DNA from: Deroplatys truncata
Taxonomy: Eukaryota > Arthropoda > Insecta > Mantodea > Mantidae
DNA: 64,000 bases
Assembly (NCBI GenBank): GCA_030765065.1
Contig: CM060980.1
Coordinates: forward strand, 60,496,364-60,560,363
Direction: 5' to 3'
Positions within the stretch are counted from its first letter, which is position 1, and each line of letters opens with the position of its first letter. The notes under the pieces are model-generated. The model did not search any database, was not told the origin of the DNA, and worked only from the letters and a program-made list of their open reading frames with translations. The translations under genes were made by a program, and so were the position numbers. This document shows positions 60,725-64,000 of the stretch, one piece after another.

Positions 60725-61110
60725 TCCCTTTTTCAGCGGTTGCCTTCAACTGCAAAATCTTCTGTCTTGCCAATCAATCGGCTTCATTTAAATTTCTTGC
60801 CTGCATTGCCCTGGCTACTCCACCTCTCCAGGTGTTACGAGGTCTCTGCCTTTTCCTCCTGCCATATGGTGACTATGACAAGATCTGCTTGGGCTATCTT
60901 CTGACATCCTCTGAACATGACCCTACCATTGCAGCGTCTTCTTCTCAAGCCTTTCCACTAGCGTTTCTTCTTGTTCCATTCTTTTCCTTATTGTTTTATC
61001 AGGAACTTGTATTCTAGAGACGCTACTCAGTGTATCCATCTCTACTGCATTTAACATTTGTTGTCTCTGAGTCAAAGTCCATCATTCATCTTCATAAATG
61101 CGAATACTTT
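60725..61110 (-). pseudogene. C-terminal end of a LINE endonuclease-reverse transcriptase
   Basis: The minus strand reads WTLTQRQQMLNAVEMDTLSS, then RIQVPDKTIRKRMEQEE, then LEKKTLQW-stop-GHVQRMSED. After a frameshift it reads PYGRRKRQRPRNTWRGGVAR, then MQARNLNEADW. This is the well-known end of arthropod RTE/BovB-like and related reverse transcriptases (R.LRWYGHV.R and GRPR..W). The stop stands where Tyr or Phe is expected, so it is one base change from coding. The catalytic palm (YADD) would lie further upstream and is not present. It is a truncated 3' relic. Confidence 0.82.
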
Positions 61111-61342
61111 AAATAATAGCATTTAAGATAATTGTTTTTATTATGGTTAAGGTTGAGGTGTGGTTAGCAGCCCTATCTTGGAAAAGACCTCTAACTACGT
61201 TGCCTGAAAAAGTTTCATTACATTATCTTAAAAACTTAGTAAGATATTGCTAGTTGTTTGTAACCATATATTTTCACCTATATTCCTCCTTAATAAACAA
61301 GAGAAAGAAATCTGAAAATCATGAGGACACTCCAACATGCTG

Positions 61343-62351
61343 AAAGAATATCTTTACGTTATTAGCACCACGTTTATGTGCCAATTTGAGATGATTGAAG
61401 CCTCACGTTTAGGTGCCAAACTTGAAGTAGTTTGTAACCCCACGTATGGTACAAACTTTTCGGTGGCCTTCGCCCCAACTTTACTTTCCGGTGACTTTTG
61501 CCCCAAGTTTACTTTCCGGTGGCCTTCGCCCCAATGTTTAGGAATCAACTTTGTATTTTTATGTTTCTTTAAGTATTATATATATATATATATATATGTT
61601 TGCCTTGGCTGCGTCAGTATTAATTTGTAGAAACATGTATCTCTTATCAGGGGGTGATGCGGCTAAAAAATGTAGGCTTACACAAATTATAATTTTTACT
61701 TCACTCCTTTTATTAATCCTTCACACGACTAAATAACACTTCACTTATATAGAGAGCTGTGAGATTATTTATTAATTGCACTTTTAAACACGTAAACTTT
61801 ATGATATTCTCGCCGTAATGAATTTTCGTATCACACTTGATACGTATTTAGCTGCTCGGGAACGCGTCTAGCGTCCGGTTAGGAACGCTGTCTACTAGTG
61901 ACTGACGTTTACCGCTTAAATTTGTAAACTTTTCTATTTCACGTCTCTGATTGGCTAATCCTATTCCAATTGACTACGTTTATTTAAGTGAAGCTTTTTT
62001 CTAGTTTTTGATTGGCTATTTATATACAGTTTTAAAATATTACATTATTGTTTCCAAGAATTACTAGTAGAATTATTAAACTTTCCAAATTCATTATTGC
62101 CTCAAGGTTACCTCATTGTTACCTCATTGTTAGCAAATTTCGGCTTATATTCTCACAGCTCCAACATGATTAAATTACTTAATACATTCACATAACACTA
62201 TTATACGTGTACATAATAATATAAACATAACACACTGACTATTGCATACATTATATATGTTGTTATACACATATTGCTTTAAAGCGGGCTGTTATATTTT
62301 TATATTATATAATTAGACTGAAATCATTTAAGTGTTAAAACTACTGCCCCA
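61343..62351 (-). mobile_element. Family A copy 6
   Basis: A 1009-base copy flanked by the direct repeat ATGCTG (61,337-61,342 and 62,352-62,357). It holds three CCGGTGGCCTTCGCCCC-type units at about 61,460-61,535. It ends at the fixed terminus, here ...ACTACTGCCCC with one change. Confidence 0.8.
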
Positions 62352-62657
62352 ATGCTGCAGGTTGCTTAGTAGCTAGTTTCTATGAATTCCGTGAGTAAAT
62401 GAAAACAAGACGAAACTAAGACAGTGTAACTGGAGCATAATGAAATTAAACTGAACATTTAACAGTGAAATTACCAACATATACGATATATAAATTACTT
62501 GTACTGGTACTAATGGGCCGCAAACCATCTTGCTGGACATGATAATGCAGGCAATGGTTGTAAAGTACAAAGTAAGTTTATATACACTAGAATTTTACTG
62601 GGTGGCTACGTTTGTTTGCCAACTTAACGGCGTAGTGAAGCCTCTGGTTAAAGGGAA

Positions 62658-63023
62658 ATGTTAATGAGAGCTTCATATCCTTTTTCTTTCTTTGCCGTGC
62701 GTACTACGGGCGCAGAGTTTGCGTACACTAACGTACAACTGCTAGCTCCGGGTACAAGCACGAGAAAAAATGGAGTAGAATTTTATATACGCGATAATGA
62801 TTCAACATTTTGTATAATGGAGGGAAAATACGCTTATTTATTCCAGCAGCGCAATACGTCAGGATTTCTTGCCCCAGGTCCAGCCGACTTTCTGAACTTC
62901 ACAAGTTTCGGAAAACAGAAACATTGCCAGGAGTTCTTTCATTTCGTTGTAGTTCATGCTCCGCCCGCAGAATTATTTTTCTCTGGTAATATAGGCTCTT
63001 TTAAAAGTCGCTTCAAACTTTAA
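62658..63023 (+). CDS. Open frame of 121 codons, unknown, doubtful
   Basis: The longest ATG-started frame outside mobile elements and decayed repeats. Its composition is protein-like (no simple repeats; segments such as GVEFYIRDNDSTFCIMEGKY), but I recognise no domain, signal peptide or membrane segment. There is no upstream promoter that I can identify. It lies between two oppositely oriented family A copies. It could be chance, or a piece of an exon. Confidence 0.15.
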   Translation: MLMRASYPFSFFAVRTTGAEFAYTNVQLLAPGTSTRKNGVEFYIRDNDSTFCIMEGKYAYLFQQRNTSGFLAPGPADFLNFTSFGKQKHCQEFFHFVVVHAPPAELFFSGNIGSFKSRFKL

Positions 63024-63600
63024 GGCATAATAAATATATACACGCTTACAGCCAGAACAAGCATAGCTAAGAAATGCAGTTAATGCAGCTTTGCTCCTCA
63101 TTTTTCATTGGATGTATTATATTTGCCATTTAATTACAATATAATGTATGTAGCATAGCAATAAGAATTTTTATGATACAAACCGTGATTCTATCATTAA
63201 ATGCTGTAATATATCTCGTCCAGTGCCTGTAAAGGAAAAGAATATTTGCTCGATTTTAAGAAAAAGTTTGTACACCTGGTCAATTTAAAACTTTTGGCTT
63301 CTGAAAGACGGAGCTCGAATCGAGTACTTGTGAGCTCACGGGACAGCCAGGCTGTATTCACAAGACTTGCAGATTTTTTGTGGTAGTTATAATGGGGAAC
63401 ACAGCTGTATTCACAAGAGTCTTCCGAAAAAAGTAATTATACACGGATTTCAAACAGACAGATGTTTCAGTGTGTATCAACACTGAATATTTGTAACCAA
63501 AACACACGTTATTGAGTTATGGTTCTCAAGTGCAGTACGACTAAAGCTCGTTACAATGTCATGCATACTGCAGCATTCTTAGCTAAGTGGTACAGAGATT
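63024..63600. other. No recognised gene
   Basis: Unassigned AT-rich sequence between family A copies 6 and 7. Confidence 0.4.
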
Positions 63601-64000
63601 TGAGGCAGTATTTTTAACACTTAAATGATTTCAGTCTAGTTATATAAAATGTAAGTTCAATAACCGCCCGCCTTAAAGCAATATGTGTATGTAACAATAT
63701 ATAAAAGATGTATGTAACAGTCATTATAAATGTTTATATTATTCTATCCATGTGTAATAATGTTATGTGAATATATTACGTAATTTAATAATGTAGGAGC
63801 TGTGAGAATAATAGGTTAAAAGTTGCTAACAATGAGGTAACAATGAGGTAAGCTTGAGGCAATAATGAATTAGAAAGTTTAAATGTTACTTGTGATTCTT
63901 GGAAGCAATAATGTAATTTTAGTCACAGTTTATAAAATAGCCAATCAACAACCATAAAAAGCTTTAGTTAAATGAAGGTATTCTATTGGATTAGGAATAG
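63601..64000 (+). mobile_element. Family A copy 7, cut by the window end
   Basis: It begins TGAGGCAGTATTTTTAACAC and follows copies 1 and 4 up to the last base. It faces copy 6 in opposite orientation. Confidence 0.82.

Overview
The window looks like transposon-packed DNA from an arthropod, most likely an insect with a large repeat-rich genome. It is AT-rich, has no operon-like gene packing, and its recognisable coding remains are the C-terminal end of a non-LTR retrotransposon (LINE), gag-only LINE copies, a mariner transposase, an IS630/Tc1-like transposase with an N-terminal DUF4817-type domain, and several tRNA-derived SINEs. A cockroach or termite is possible from the SINE and repeat style, but this is a guess. 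No complete cellular gene is visible. The one candidate piece of a host gene is a short CpG-rich first exon near 51,998-52,118.

Most of the sequence can be sorted into dispersed families, named here by letter and recognised by comparing the window with itself. Family A (about 0.9-1.0 kb, seven copies) has one fixed end, TGAGGCAG, and one ragged end, with direct repeats of different length around the copies. Family B (about 0.86 kb, about twelve copies or pieces) has short inverted ends ACTTTCTCTAC and carries an internal CA microsatellite. Family C is a pair of about 0.8-kb inverted arms, each with its own TATA promoter. Families D, G and H are smaller repeats, G and H with inverted termini. 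Families E and I are MITE-like elements with TA target duplications. Family F (two copies) is a heat-shock-type promoter with its leader.

Layout: 0.75-2.3 kb, LINE end split by an A copy; 5.1-6.3 kb, IS630-like pseudogene; 8.5-10.4 kb, GC-rich gag-only LINE; 11-14.7 kb, B copies, a small hairpin MITE, two SINEs and an H element; 16.2-19.7 kb, SINE, F copy 1, H with an internal SINE, then G; 20-29.9 kb, B and A copies, a second G and a transposase helix-turn-helix fragment; 30.7-35.2 kb, B copies around a second gag-only LINE; 35.8-38.7 kb, an A copy and a B copy split by mariner; 40.7-49.9 kb, D, I, SINEs and the C inverted pair around a B copy; 51.8-52.1 kb, candidate first exon; 55-58.9 kb, E, D with a minisatellite, and F copy 2 split by I; 60.7-64 kb, reverse-transcriptase tail and two A copies facing opposite ways.

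Three nested insertions give relative ages: A entered a LINE, mariner entered B, and I entered F. The most unusual object is family F. It has alternating GAA/TTC heat-shock elements, GAGA-like runs, a TATA box and an initiator about 30 bases downstream, duplicated 40 kb apart in opposite orientation with no heat-shock protein gene beside either copy. It may be a mobile, heat-responsive promoter.
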